The notes: a model not told the origin generated them from the sequence alone. Shown: positions 10,158 to 19,556, counted from the stretch's first letter. The stretch is 47,532 nucleotides of DNA from Hymenobacter aerophilus DSM 13606 (GCF_000382225.1 NZ_KB907826.1:1-47532); one strand, 5' to 3'. Program-made: numbers and translations.

Positions 10158-11414
10158 ATGAAGTATCTAAAAACCCCAAGCGGGGCCAGGGGCATGCTCC
10201 TGCTGGCTTTATTGATGGCCCTGTTGCTAGGGCCAGGCCGGGAAGCAGCCCATGCCCAAACCACTATCCGCCTCGATAGCGCCGAAGCCCGGAGCCTGCG
10301 CCGCCATCCGCGACTGCGGCAGTCGGACCGCGAGATTGAGGAGCAGCGGGCCCTGAAGCGGGGCTCGTTTGCGCCGGCCAATCCGGATGTGCTGTTTTCG
10401 GCGCCCACGGGCGAGCGGTGGGCGCCGGGCGTGGTGCAAACCATTGACCTGCCCAACGTGTACCGGCGGCAGCGCCAGGTAGCGGAGGCGGGCATCGGCC
10501 TGGCCGAGCGTAACCGCGAGGTAAGCCGCGCCACGGTGCTGCGCGACACCCGGCTGGCCTACCTGAGCCTGCAGTTTGCAGAGGCCCAGGTCCGGCAGCT
10601 CACCTACCAGGACAGCCTGTATCAGGCACTGCGGGTGGCCACCGAGCGACTGTTTACGGCTGGGGAAATCACGTCGCTGCAACGCATCAGTACCGAAGCC
10701 GAAGCCCGGCAGGTAGCCGTGCAGCTGCTGCAGGCCTCCGCCGATTTGCGCGCCGCCCGGCGCCGCCTGGGCTTGCTGCTGGGCGAGCCCACAGCCGACT
10801 TTATTTCCAGTACCGACCTACGCCGTAGCGGACCCGAGCTGGTGCAAACCGGCGGGGCATTGCTCAGCGTCCTGCCCGCCGAAGACAGCGCGGCCCTGGT
10901 GCGCAGCCCCACGCTGGCGGCCGCTACCCAGAACGTGGCCCTGAGCCAGTCGGGTATCAGTCTGGTGCGGGCCCGGCGCACGCCGGCCCTCACGGTGGGG
11001 TACCAGAATCAGGCCTTTGAGAACTCGGCGCTCCGCTACCGCTTCCAGTTTGGCGTGTCGGTGCCTGTCTGGTTCTGGACCTACCGCTCGCAGCTGCAGG
11101 CGGCCACGGCCCGCAGCGAGGCGGCCGGCTACCAGCTGCAGGCCCAGCGCCTGGAGCTGAGCAGCCTCTACCAGCAGGCGCTGGCCGATACGCGCAAGTT
11201 CTCGGCCGCACTGAGCTACTACGAGCAGACCGGCGTGCCGCAGTCGGGCGCCATCATCAGCCAGTCGCAGCGCCTGTTTAGGGCCGGCGAAATCAGCTAC
11301 CTGGTCCTAATTCAGAGCCTCAACCAGGCCTTTACCATCCAAAATACTTACCTGACCACCATCCGCGACTACCGTCAGGCCCTCATCGAACTTAACTACC
11401 TGCGGGGTGAATAA
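10158..11414 (+). CDS. cusC: TolC-family outer-membrane channel of a CusCBA pump
   Basis: A 418-aa outer-membrane efflux protein. It has a signal peptide (residues 1-34, ending AAHAQ), then two OEP repeats of long coiled-coil helices with the usual duplicated pattern (TRLAYLSLQFAEAQV, and later QQALADTRKFSAALSYYEQ), ending in a short Leu/Arg tail. It forms the exit duct for the pump made by the next genes. It is tightly packed: the stop TAA at 11412-11414 is one base from the next ATG. No metal site can be assigned. Confidence 0.85.
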   Translation: MKYLKTPSGARGMLLLALLMALLLGPGREAAHAQTTIRLDSAEARSLRRHPRLRQSDREIEEQRALKRGSFAPANPDVLFSAPTGERWAPGVVQTIDLPNVYRRQRQVAEAGIGLAERNREVSRATVLRDTRLAYLSLQFAEAQVRQLTYQDSLYQALRVATERLFTAGEITSLQRISTEAEARQVAVQLLQASADLRAARRRLGLLLGEPTADFISSTDLRRSGPELVQTGGALLSVLPAEDSAALVRSPTLAAATQNVALSQSGISLVRARRTPALTVGYQNQAFENSALRYRFQFGVSVPVWFWTYRSQLQAATARSEAAGYQLQAQRLELSSLYQQALADTRKFSAALSYYEQTGVPQSGAIISQSQRLFRAGEISYLVLIQSLNQAFTIQNTYLTTIRDYRQALIELNYLRGE

Positions 11415-11415
11415 C

Positions 11416-12030
11416 ATGAAACAACTCCTGATTTTGCTGCTGGGCCTGTTGCTGCTGAGCGGGACAGCCCGCGCCCACGGGGGCGAGGACCACGGCGACG
11501 GCGCCAAAGCGGGCACGGCGGCCGGCGCGACATCGTTTTCCGTGGCGGCGCTCTCGGAACAGTTCGAGGTGCTGCTGCGCTACGAGCCGCTGGAAGGCGG
11601 CCAGCCCGCCGACCTGCGCCTGTTCCTCTCCGACTACGCCACCAACGTGCCCATCAAGGGGGCCAAGCTCACGCTCACCACGCCGGAAGACGCCAGCCTG
11701 CAGTGGGCCGTAACGGAGCAGGAGCCGGGCATCTACCTGGTCGAAGGCCAGTTTCCGGCCGACAAGACCTACAGTTTCACGGCCAACATCGTGGCCGGCG
11801 ACAAGGCCGATTTGCTGCTGCTCGAAGGTATTAAGGTGGGGGAGAAACTGCCCGTGGCTACCACGGCTCCGGCGGCCGCCGTCTCGCTTTTTTCCTCCTG
11901 GAAAACCATTATGGCCCTGATCGGGGCCTTCGTACTCGGCATCGGCCTGACGGCCCTGCTGCTGCGCCGCCGCCGCCCTGCCGCGCCGGTTTCCACCCCT
12001 AATTCTGCCGTTTATGAAAACCAAGCATAA
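11416..12030 (+). CDS. Periplasmic domain protein with C-terminal membrane anchor, CusB partner
   Basis: A 204-aa protein: signal peptide, then AHGGEDHGDG (His-rich), a beta-sandwich-like domain (~35-160) and one C-terminal helix (~166-190) followed by Arg-Arg-Arg-Arg. The AHGGEDHG motif recurs directly after the signal peptide of the CusB adaptor that follows. It overlaps that adaptor by 17 bp, so the two are probably made together. An alternative GTG at 11407 adds three residues. Function is unknown; a metal-loading accessory of the adaptor is inferred. Confidence 0.75.
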   Translation: MKQLLILLLGLLLLSGTARAHGGEDHGDGAKAGTAAGATSFSVAALSEQFEVLLRYEPLEGGQPADLRLFLSDYATNVPIKGAKLTLTTPEDASLQWAVTEQEPGIYLVEGQFPADKTYSFTANIVAGDKADLLLLEGIKVGEKLPVATTAPAAAVSLFSSWKTIMALIGAFVLGIGLTALLLRRRRPAAPVSTPNSAVYENQA

Positions 12031-13159
12031 GTTTCTGGCCCTTACGGCTGCCACCGGTCTGGTGCTGAGCGTGCTGCTGCCGCCCCCGGGCCTGGTGCAG
12101 GCCCACGGCGGCGAAGACCACGGCGGCGAGGCCAAGGCCAGCACCGGTGTGGCCCTCACCGACGAGGTACTGCTGCCCAAGGAAAGCCAGTTCCTGTTTC
12201 AGGTGCAGACCAACCTGGCCGCCTACTCCACTACATACAGCCGGGCCACGCTCTACGGCACGGTGTCGGCGGCGGCGGGCGGCGAGGGCCGCGTGGTGGT
12301 GCCCCAGGGCGGCCGTATCGTAAGCCTGGCCGCGCGGGTGGGCCAGCAGGTGCGCGCCGGCCAGACGCTGGCCGTTATCGAGCAGACGCTCGATGCCACC
12401 CAGCAAATTGGGCTCAGCACCGAGCGGGCCAACGCCCAGGCCGAGCTGCGCGCGGCCCAGCAGGACTATGCCCGCCTGCAGAGCATTGCCGACATCGCCG
12501 CCCGCAAAGACGTGGTGGCGGCCGAGCTGCGCCTGCGCCAGGCCCGCCAGAACGCTGGTATTCAGAACGGCCAGGCGGGCCAGCGCCGCGTCAGCATCAG
12601 CGCGCCGGTAAGCGGCACCGTGGACGTGTTCAGCCTCGCCGTGGGCCAGCAGGTCAGCCAGGGCGACGAGCTGTTCCGGGTCATCAACCCCGGCAAGCTG
12701 CGGGTAGAAGCCCAGGTATTTGCCCAGGATTTGGCCAAGGTGACGCCGGGGGCCGCTTTCCGGGTGGAGGGTCTGCAGGGCCAGGCGGGCGTGCCGGCCC
12801 GGCTCGTGGTGTTCAGCAACGTGGTGAACCCCGTCAATCAGGCCCGCCAGCTGGTGCTGGAGCTGGATGCCACCGAAGGCAGCGCCTACCGGGCCGGCCA
12901 GGCCGTGAACGTGCAGGTAGTGGGCCAGACCGGCGGCGGCAAGCCCCAACTGGTGGTGCCCACCTCGGCCATCACCGACCTCAACGGCAAGCCCGTGGTG
13001 TTTGTGCACACCGAACCCGAGCGGTTCAAGATTCGCTACGTGCAGCCCGGCGCCGTCAGCGGCGAGCAAACCGTGCTGGTGCAGGGCGAAGTGAATGAAA
13101 ACGACCGGGTGGTGACGGCCGGTACCTATCAGCTCAAGTCCATCTACCTCAACCAGTAA
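12014..13159 (+). CDS. cusB: Periplasmic adaptor (membrane fusion protein) of a CusCBA pump
   Basis: A 381-aa adaptor. It has a signal peptide, AHGGEDHGGE, then a biotinyl-lipoyl-like half (VVVPQGGRIVSLAARVGQQV), an alpha-helical hairpin with coiled coil (~130-195), the second lipoyl half (ISAPVSGTVDVFSLAVGQQV), a beta-barrel and a membrane-proximal domain. It links CusA to CusC and in the known Cus system passes Cu(I)/Ag(I) to the pump. There is no HMBD here, unlike the adaptors at 41892 and 43339. Confidence 0.85.
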   Translation: MKTKHKFLALTAATGLVLSVLLPPPGLVQAHGGEDHGGEAKASTGVALTDEVLLPKESQFLFQVQTNLAAYSTTYSRATLYGTVSAAAGGEGRVVVPQGGRIVSLAARVGQQVRAGQTLAVIEQTLDATQQIGLSTERANAQAELRAAQQDYARLQSIADIAARKDVVAAELRLRQARQNAGIQNGQAGQRRVSISAPVSGTVDVFSLAVGQQVSQGDELFRVINPGKLRVEAQVFAQDLAKVTPGAAFRVEGLQGQAGVPARLVVFSNVVNPVNQARQLVLELDATEGSAYRAGQAVNVQVVGQTGGGKPQLVVPTSAITDLNGKPVVFVHTEPERFKIRYVQPGAVSGEQTVLVQGEVNENDRVVTAGTYQLKSIYLNQ

Positions 13160-13164
13160 TTTGA

Positions 13165-13260
13165 AGCTATTAGCTGATGGCTATTGGCTGTCAGCTTTTT
13201 TCTGAACGAGAGCTATCAGCGAAGGGCCAAAATGAGACCCCTGCTGTGAGCTAACAGCTA
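13165..13260. repeat. AGCT-rich inverted repeat upstream of cusA (copy A)
   Basis: The left arm contains AGCTATTAGCT and related units; the right arm ends in GAGCTAACAGCT. The middle contains TTTCTGAACG-AGAGCTA, which reappears in reverse orientation in the repeat at 37127-37243. It fills the gap between cusB and cusA and ends 6 bp before the cusA ATG. Confidence 0.7.
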
Positions 13261-13266
13261 AAAAAG

Positions 13267-16200
13267 ATGCTTGACAAGATAATTCGCTTTGCCCTGCAAA
13301 ACCGCCTGCTCATGCTGGCCTTTGCCCTGGGCCTCATCATTGCCGGCACCTACACGGCGCAGCAGCTGCCGGTGGATGTGCTGCCCGACCTGGACCGCCC
13401 CCGGGTAACCGTGTTCCTGGAAGCGCCCGGCATGGCCCCCGAGGAAGTGGAGGCCCTGATAACGCTGCCCGTGGAAACGGCCCTAAACGGGGCCACCGGC
13501 GTGTCGGCAGTGCGCTCCAACTCGGCCATCGGCCTGGGCATGGTGTTCGTGGAGTTCGACTACGGCACCGATATTTTTACGGCCCGCCAGATTGTGAGCG
13601 AGAAGCTGCAGACCACCGCCGGGCAACTGCCGATGGGCATCACGCCGGTACTGGGACCCATTTCGTCGGTGATGGGCCAGATAATGCTCGTGGGCCTGTC
13701 GGGCGGTAAGGAAACCAACGCCGCCGATTTGCGCACGCTGGCCAACTACACCGTGCGCCAGCGCCTGCTCAGCATCCCCGGCATTGCCCAGGTAATCCCC
13801 ATCGGCGGCGACAATTTGCAGTATCAGGTATTGCTGGATATGCCGCGCCTGAATGCCACCGGCCTCACGGCCAACCAAGTGGAAGAGGCCCTGCGCAAGT
13901 CGAACCTGAACACCACCGGCAACTTCTTCGACCGCAACGGCTCGGAGGTGCTCATTCGTAACCTGGGCCGGTTGCGCTCGGTCGAAGACATTGAAAACAT
14001 CGTGGTGGGCTACCGCGAGCAGTCGCCCATCCGGGTGGCCGATGTCGCCAACGTGGAGTTTGGGGCCCGCTTCAAGCGCGGCGACGGCAGCGTGAACGGC
14101 CAGCCAGCCGTGATTCTGAGCATCGAGAAGCAGCCCGGCGCCGCCACCGTGGGTTTGACGGAAGCCGTGGAAAAGGCCCTGGTGGAGCTGCAGCCCTCTT
14201 TGCCCCCCGACGTAAAAGTGAACACGCGCCTGTTCAAGCAGTCGGAGTTTATCGAGTCCTCGATTACCAACGTGGAGGAAGCTTTGCGCGACGGGGCCAT
14301 TCTGGTGGTTATCGTGCTGTTTGCCTTCCTGCTGAACGTGCGGACCACCTTTATTTCGCTGGTCGCCATTCCGCTCTCGCTGCTGGTTACGGCGCTGGTG
14401 TTCAAGGCGGCCGGCATCAGCATCAACACCATGACGCTGGGCGGGCTGGCCATTGCCATTGGCGAGCTGGTGGATGACGCCATCGTGGACGTGGAAAACG
14501 TGTACCGGCGCCTGCGCGAAAACAAGCAGCGGCCCGACCCGCAACCGGTGCTGCGCGTCGTGTATTCGGCCTCGTCGGAGGTGCGCAACTCCATCGTGTA
14601 CGCCACCATTATCGTGGTGCTGGTGTTTTTGCCGCTGTTCGCCCTGGAAGGCATGGAGGGCCGGATTTTCGCGCCGCTGGGCGTGGCCTACATCACCAGC
14701 ATCGTGGCCTCGCTGTTCGTTTCGCTCACCGTGACGCCGGTGCTCTGCTACTACCTGCTGCCCAAGATGAAGCAGATGGACCACGCCGAAACCGACGGCG
14801 GGCTGGTGCGCTGGCTCAAGAAAAAGGATACCCGGCTGCTGGGCTGGGGCCTGGCTCATCCTAAAACGGTGCTGGGAGTTACCGGCGCGCTGTTGGTTGG
14901 GGCCCTCGCCTTTATTCCCTTCTTCGGCACCGAGTTTCTGCCGCCCTTCAACGAAGGCTCCCTGACGGTGAATTTCTCGGCCCCGGCCGGCACCTCGCTC
15001 ACCGAGAGCAACCGCCTGGGCACGCTGGGCGAGCAGCAGATGCTCAAGATTCCGGAAGTGGCCTTTACGGCCCGCCGCACCGGCCGCGCCGAGCTTGATG
15101 AGCACGCCGAAGCGGTGAACAACTCGGAAATCGAGGTGGCCTTCAAGACCGAAGCCGAGCTGGAAAAAGAGGGCAAAACCATGCGTAGCCGCGACGAGAT
15201 TCTGGCCGACATGCGCGAAAAGCTCAGCCTGATAACGGGCGTGAACGTGAACATCGGTCAGCCCATTTCCCACCGCCTCGACCACCTGTTGAGCGGGGTA
15301 CGGGCCCAGGTGGCCATTAAGGTATTCGGCAACGACTTGCTGGAGCTGCGCCGCTACGCCAACGAGGTGCGGGCCGCCGCCAGCACCGTGCCCGGCGTGG
15401 TAGACCTGCAGGTGGAAAAGCAGGTGCAGATTCCGCAGCTGCTGATTCGGCCCAAGGACGACGCCCTGCGCGCCTACGGCATGGGCCGCGGCGAGCTGGT
15501 GCGCGACCTGGAAACGCTGTTTCAGGGCACCGTGGTCTCGCAGATGGTCGACGGCCAGAAGCGCTTTGATTTGGTGGTGAAGCTGCCCGAAGCCCAGCGC
15601 AACGACCTGGCCGCCATCAGCCAGACCCGCATTGAAACTCCCAGCGGCGCGTTGATACCCGTGAGCCAGGTGGCCGATATAGTGTACGAGCCGGGGCCCA
15701 ACACCATCAACCACGAAAACACCCAGCGCCGCATCACTATCTCGCTCAACGTGGCCGAGCGCGACCTGGGCTCCACGGTGAAGGAGATTCAGGCCAAAAT
15801 TGACCAGCAGGTGAAGCTACCGCCGGGTTACTACCTCACCTACGGCGGGCAGTTCGAGAGCCAGCAGTCGGCCTCGCAGAAGATTCTGTGGCTGAGCCTG
15901 TTTTCGCTGGCCGGTATCTTCCTGGTGCTGTTCTCGCACTTCAAGTCCTCGCTGATGGTGGGGCAAATTATGCTCAACATCCCGCTGGCCCTCATCGGCT
16001 CGGTGGTGGCGGTGCTGCTCACGGGCGGCACGTTCAGCATTGCCTCGCTGGTGGGCTTCATCACGCTCACCGGCATTGCCTCGCGCAACGGCATCATGAT
16101 GATTTCGCACTACATCCACCTCGTCGAGCACGAAGGCGAGAAGTTCGGCATGCCCATGATTATCCGCGGCTCGCTCGAACGCCTCGTGCCGGTGCTGATG

Positions 16201-16488
16201 ACGGCCCTGGTGGCCGCGCTGGCGCTGGTGCCGCTCACGCTGGCCAAGGACGCGCCGGGTAAGGAAATCCTCTACCCGGTCGCCACCGTGATTCTGGGCG
16301 GCCTGCTGTCCTCCACCTTCCTCGACATCATCGTGACGCCGGTGGTTTTCTGGCTGGTAGGCGAAAAAGCGTTGGCCCAGTACTTCGCCTCCCATCAGGA
16401 AGTGAGCCTCGACGCGCACCCGCAGGAGCTGGACGCGCCGCCCTTCACGCCCCCGGCCGACCAGAATATCATTCAGCCAGTTGCCTAA
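13267..16488 (+). CDS. cusA: CusA/CzcA-family heavy-metal RND pump
   Basis: A 1073-aa inner-membrane antiporter, full length for the family. The N-terminal TM1 is followed by porter domains (DRPRVTVFLEAPGMAPEEVE), TM2-TM6, the second periplasmic half, and TM7-TM12. The proton relay in TM4 reads AIGELVDDAIVDVEN (~397-409), unlike the CzcA type at 24613. With CusC and CusB upstream it forms a complete tripartite pump that expels metal from the periplasm. Cu/Ag specificity is inferred from neighbours (HMBD, DUF305, Csp, CopZ) rather than from residues. It is followed by a regulator 11 bp downstream. Confidence 0.9.
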   Translation: MLDKIIRFALQNRLLMLAFALGLIIAGTYTAQQLPVDVLPDLDRPRVTVFLEAPGMAPEEVEALITLPVETALNGATGVSAVRSNSAIGLGMVFVEFDYGTDIFTARQIVSEKLQTTAGQLPMGITPVLGPISSVMGQIMLVGLSGGKETNAADLRTLANYTVRQRLLSIPGIAQVIPIGGDNLQYQVLLDMPRLNATGLTANQVEEALRKSNLNTTGNFFDRNGSEVLIRNLGRLRSVEDIENIVVGYREQSPIRVADVANVEFGARFKRGDGSVNGQPAVILSIEKQPGAATVGLTEAVEKALVELQPSLPPDVKVNTRLFKQSEFIESSITNVEEALRDGAILVVIVLFAFLLNVRTTFISLVAIPLSLLVTALVFKAAGISINTMTLGGLAIAIGELVDDAIVDVENVYRRLRENKQRPDPQPVLRVVYSASSEVRNSIVYATIIVVLVFLPLFALEGMEGRIFAPLGVAYITSIVASLFVSLTVTPVLCYYLLPKMKQMDHAETDGGLVRWLKKKDTRLLGWGLAHPKTVLGVTGALLVGALAFIPFFGTEFLPPFNEGSLTVNFSAPAGTSLTESNRLGTLGEQQMLKIPEVAFTARRTGRAELDEHAEAVNNSEIEVAFKTEAELEKEGKTMRSRDEILADMREKLSLITGVNVNIGQPISHRLDHLLSGVRAQVAIKVFGNDLLELRRYANEVRAAASTVPGVVDLQVEKQVQIPQLLIRPKDDALRAYGMGRGELVRDLETLFQGTVVSQMVDGQKRFDLVVKLPEAQRNDLAAISQTRIETPSGALIPVSQVADIVYEPGPNTINHENTQRRITISLNVAERDLGSTVKEIQAKIDQQVKLPPGYYLTYGGQFESQQSASQKILWLSLFSLAGIFLVLFSHFKSSLMVGQIMLNIPLALIGSVVAVLLTGGTFSIASLVGFITLTGIASRNGIMMISHYIHLVEHEGEKFGMPMIIRGSLERLVPVLMTALVAALALVPLTLAKDAPGKEILYPVATVILGGLLSSTFLDIIVTPVVFWLVGEKALAQYFASHQEVSLDAHPQELDAPPFTPPADQNIIQPVA

Positions 16489-16499
16489 CGTCCCTATCC

Positions 16500-17126
16500 G
16501 TGTCCTTTCCCTTTAGATATTTACCCAATAAGGCCGGCTGCATATTGTATGTCAAGCATATGGTGTGCGCGCGCGGTATTCGAGTGGTATGGCGGGAATT
16601 GGAAAAGATAGGCCTGACGGTACATGATGTGCGCCTGGGAGCCGTCACGGTAGCCCACGCGGCCGACGAGTTGGATTGGCAACGTATTCGGGAAGCGCTG
16701 GCCGAAGCGGGCTTCGATTTGCTGGCTGACCCTGAGTACGCAATGGTGGCGCAGGTAAAACGAACGGTCAATGAACTGCTGCGCCGCCCCAATGCCATCC
16801 GACACCGGGACTTTGTTCCGACTCTGACGCAGGCGGTAGGCCTGAGTATGCGCCAACTGCACCGCCTGTTTATCCAGCTGCCTGACCAGGAAAGCCTGCT
16901 CGGCTACATTACCCACCAACGGTTAGCCTACGCGCAGCAGCTGTTGGCCGCTTCCCAATGGGATGTCGGCCGGATTGCCCGGCAGCTGGGCTATAATAGT
17001 CTGGCGCACTTCTCGGGGCAGTTTCGACGATTCATGCACTGCGCACCGTCTGTTTATCGCCAGCAGCTCCACGCCGTGGAAGAGGCGGCGAACAGTAAAG
17101 CAGCAACGCCAAATGATGCAAGCTGA
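16500..17126 (+). CDS. AraC-type regulator with degenerate HMA-like domain
   Basis: A 208-aa protein. It starts at a GTG (16500), because the N-terminal strand before the metal site aligns with the paralogue at 3872; the first ATG (16560) would cut into the domain. The metal motif reads KHMVCARG where the paralogue has KNMVCPQC, so the second cysteine is Gly. The C-terminal AraC domain is intact (VGRIARQLGYNSLAHFSGQF). It lies 11 bp after cusA. It may sense a different ligand, work without metal, or act by mixing with its paralogue. Confidence 0.8.
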   Translation: MSFPFRYLPNKAGCILYVKHMVCARGIRVVWRELEKIGLTVHDVRLGAVTVAHAADELDWQRIREALAEAGFDLLADPEYAMVAQVKRTVNELLRRPNAIRHRDFVPTLTQAVGLSMRQLHRLFIQLPDQESLLGYITHQRLAYAQQLLAASQWDVGRIARQLGYNSLAHFSGQFRRFMHCAPSVYRQQLHAVEEAANSKAATPNDAS

Positions 17127-17205
17127 AGGGTAGCCAGCGCAAAACCGGCCGCGCAGCACAGAGTATACCAAGGAAGATTCCACTAACCCTTTTAAGCTGT
17201 TTCCC

Positions 17206-17538
17206 ATGCATAACAAGAACCAATCCCTGCTCGACGCCCTCAACGCCTGCGTCGCCTCGTGCGAGCACTGCGCCACCGCCTGCCTGCAGGAAGATGATAT
17301 CAAGATGATGGTGCGCTGCATTCAGCTCGACCGTGACTGCGCTGACATTTGCGCCCTGACGGCCCGCTACGTGGCCCGCGGCTCGGACCATGCCAAGCAT
17401 CTGCTGAGCCTGTGCGCCGACATCTGCAAAGCCTGCGGCGACGAGTGCGCCAAGCACACGCACATGCAGCACTGCCAGGAGTGCGCCGACGCCTGCCGCC
17501 GCTGCGAAGAAGCCTGCCGGGCAGGTATGGCTGCTTAA
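17206..17538 (+). CDS. csp: Cytosolic four-helix-bundle copper storage protein (Csp-like)
   Basis: A 110-aa protein with 16 Cys arranged as CxxxC/CxxC steps along helices (ACVASCEHCATAC, then CADICKACGDEC, then CQECADACRRCEEAC). This is the four-helix-bundle Csp family (formerly DUF326) that stores many Cu(I) ions on Cys lining the bundle core. There is no signal or Tat motif, so it is the cytosolic type. It is separated from its neighbours by its own terminator and is probably induced by copper. Confidence 0.9.
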   Translation: MHNKNQSLLDALNACVASCEHCATACLQEDDIKMMVRCIQLDRDCADICALTARYVARGSDHAKHLLSLCADICKACGDECAKHTHMQHCQECADACRRCEEACRAGMAA

Positions 17539-17563
17539 CCGCGGGCCCTCCTTCGTTCTCAGC

Positions 17564-17592
17564 AAAGCCCGGTCGTTTAGCGACCGGGCTTT
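17564..17592 (+). terminator. Intrinsic terminator after csp
   Basis: A perfect 12-bp stem (AAAGCCCGGTCG, loop TTTAG, CGACCGGGCTTT), ending in TTT then GTCGTTT. Confidence 0.85.
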
Positions 17593-17767
17593 GTCGTTTC
17601 TACGCTGCACAATCCTTTGCCGGCCATGAATGACGAAAATCGTGCGTCTGCCTGCTGCTTATCATGGTAGCGCCCCCGGAAACGCCGGAAATTAGGATAG
17701 TGAAAACCAACGGCGTTTCTGGCCCATCATTTCCACTGCCGGCGTTAACCCTTTTACTGGACGACAT

Positions 17768-18547
17768 ATGGCTGCTACTGAGAACACCCTGCTGCACTTT
17801 ACGCTCCGCATCTGGCGGCAGAAAAACCGGCAGGCCCAGGGGGCGATGATGGAGTATGTAGTTGAGGGTATTTCTGCCGAAATGTCGTTTCTGGAAATGC
17901 TCGATGTACTCAATGAAGACCTGCTGCACGCCGGCCACGACCCGGTGGCTTTTGACTACGACTGCCGGGAAGGCATCTGCGGCTCGTGCTCCCTGTTTAT
18001 TAACGGACGCGCCCATGGCCCGCAATTTAACACGGCCAGCTGCCAGCTGTACATGCGCACGTTCACCGACGGCTCCACCATCACCATTGAGCCCTGGCGG
18101 GCCCGGGCCTTCCCCCTCAACAAAGACCTGAGCTGCGACCGGTCGGCGTTCGACCGCATCATGCAGGCCGGCGGCTACGTGAGCGTGAATACGGGCGGCG
18201 CGCCCGACGGCAACGAAATCCTGATTTCGAAGGCCATTGCTGAGCGGGCGTTTGAGTCGGCGACGTGCATTGGGTGCGGGGCCTGCGTGGCGGCTTGCAA
18301 GAATTCGTCGGCCGTACTTTTTGTGGGGGCTAAAGTGAGTGAGCTGGCGCTGTTGCCCCAGGGCCAGCCCGAACGCCAGAGCCGCGTGGAGAACATGGTG
18401 GCTCAAATGAACCGGGAGGGGTTCGGCTCCTGCTCCAATATTGGCTCGTGCGCGGCCGAATGCCCGGCGGGCATCACGCTGGCCGACATTGCCACCCTCA
18501 ACCACGAGTACCTAATGGCCAAGGCCACGTCCGAAATGCTGGCTTAA
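17768..18547 (+). CDS. sdhB: Succinate dehydrogenase / fumarate reductase iron-sulfur subunit, orphan copy
   Basis: A 259-aa electron-transfer subunit. It has an N-terminal ferredoxin domain with the 2Fe-2S ligands in CREGICGSC (Cys66, 71, 74) and Cys92. The C-terminal part has the 4Fe-4S motif [11 protein letters not shown] and the 3Fe-4S motif [15 protein letters not shown]. All cluster ligands appear intact. There is no sdhA or sdhC nearby; csp is upstream and a small conserved protein follows. Copper destroys exposed Fe-S clusters, so a copper-induced spare subunit that refills the host complex is a reasonable inference; simple hitch-hiking is the alternative. Confidence 0.9.
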   Translation: MAATENTLLHFTLRIWRQKNRQAQGAMMEYVVEGISAEMSFLEMLDVLNEDLLHAGHDPVAFDYDCREGICGSCSLFINGRAHGPQFNTASCQLYMRTFTDGSTITIEPWRARAFPLNKDLSCDRSAFDRIMQAGGYVSVNTGGAPDGNEILISKAIAERAFESATCIGCGACVAACKNSSAVLFVGAKVSELALLPQGQPERQSRVENMVAQMNREGFGSCSNIGSCAAECPAGITLADIATLNHEYLMAKATSEMLA

Positions 18548-18608
18548 CGGTGGTGGCCAGCCGGCTACTGCCCGATTTTACCCTTACCACCCAATGCAAA
18601 TGATACCC

Positions 18609-18944
18609 ATGACCACTGTTTCCGAGGTGCTGAACCATCTGAATCGAGAAGGCTATACCGTCGACTTCAACCTCCACGCCAACTGCCTGGTCTGCCACGG
18701 CAATGCCCTGCAGATTTCTCCGAACGATTTCCTGGTCGATAAGCACTACCGCTTCGAAGGCATGTCGGACCCCGGCGACGAGGCGGTGGTGTACGCCATT
18801 TCCTCGGTCCGGCACGGCGTGAAAGGCACGCTGGTGGACGGTTACGGCATTTCAAGCGAGGCCCTGAGTTCGGAGATGGTTCAGGCCCTGCGAGAAAACC
18901 CCGCCTTCTCCGCCTCGCACGATGAAACGGTGGCCCCAGCCTAA
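18609..18944 (+). CDS. Small conserved Bacteroidota protein (often mislabelled PRPP synthetase)
   Basis: A 111-aa soluble protein: SEVLNHLNREGYTVDFNLHA, then NCLVCHGNALQISPNDFLVD, YRFEGMSDPGDEAVVYAISS and GTLVDGYGISSEAL. I recognise it as a small Bacteroidota family that databases often call phosphoribosylpyrophosphate synthetase; it is far too short for that enzyme. A CxxC (NCLVC) and a nearby His could bind metal. Starts at 18594 and 18600 are alternatives; 18609 fits the family length. It follows sdhB by 61 bp and may share its transcript. Confidence 0.7.
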   Translation: MTTVSEVLNHLNREGYTVDFNLHANCLVCHGNALQISPNDFLVDKHYRFEGMSDPGDEAVVYAISSVRHGVKGTLVDGYGISSEALSSEMVQALRENPAFSASHDETVAPA

Positions 18945-19118
18945 AAATCAAGGGCAATCCTTTCCAGCCGAAGCCCACTCGGTTGGTAGTTGGGCTTTGC
19001 CGTTTTGGCCTCCTCCTTTCCTGCTGCTTCCTTGATACTGCCGAAACTGGACGATTCGGCCAGTGATAACACTTTGTTTATCAACGATTTTCTCACCAAC
19101 ACTACTTCCCCCTTCCCC

Positions 19119-19505
19119 ATGAAAAACGCACTGAAACCATTGCCCGCGCTGCTACTGCTGCTCAGTGGCGCTTGCCTGCAAGCCCAGGCCCAGACCACCC
19201 CCGCCACCAAGCCGATGAGCGGCCAGATGTCCAAAGACCAGATGGCCAAGGACGGTTGCACGATGAAAGACGGCAAAATGATGACGATGATGGATGGCAA
19301 AATGATGCCCATGACCAAAGACATGACCATGAGCGACGGTAGCGTCTGCAAAACCGATGGTACCTGCACCATGAAAGACGGCACCACCATGACGATGAAG
19401 GACGGCCAGTGCATGATGATGGACGGCAAGATGACCACGATGGAAGAGATGCACAAAAATGGTAAAATGAAGCGGGGCGCCAAGATGGGCAACATGAAAA
19501 TGTAG
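19119..19505 (+). CDS. Exported Met-rich DUF6799-type protein
   Basis: A 128-aa protein: signal peptide ending AQAQ (~25), then repeats of the type MKDGKMM / MTMMDGKMMPMTKDM. Met makes up 27 of 128 residues, with a few Cys (CTMKDG, CKTDGTCTMKDG, QCMMMDG). DUF6799-like repeats with M-x-M and Lys/Asp-Gly turns should bind Cu(I) in the periplasm. The start is set at the ATG before the signal peptide; the longer reading from 18990 has no support. It is probably a copper sponge; the terminator at 19523 follows. Confidence 0.75.
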   Translation: MKNALKPLPALLLLLSGACLQAQAQTTPATKPMSGQMSKDQMAKDGCTMKDGKMMTMMDGKMMPMTKDMTMSDGSVCKTDGTCTMKDGTTMTMKDGQCMMMDGKMTTMEEMHKNGKMKRGAKMGNMKM

Positions 19506-19522
19506 CTGCCGCATCTACCCTG

Positions 19523-19556
19523 AAAAGGGGCGCGCTGGTGGCGGCGCGGCCCTTTT
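19523..19556 (+). terminator. Terminator after the Met-rich protein gene
   Basis: AAAAGGGGCGCGC pairs imperfectly with GGCGCGGCCCTTTT, and the right arm ends in a short T-run. Confidence 0.65.

Noticed and set aside
13483..15714. 743-aa open frame on the minus strand within cusA
   Set aside because: Antisense to an intact 1073-aa pump gene; its His/Gly/Gln-rich composition is typical of a GC-rich shadow frame.
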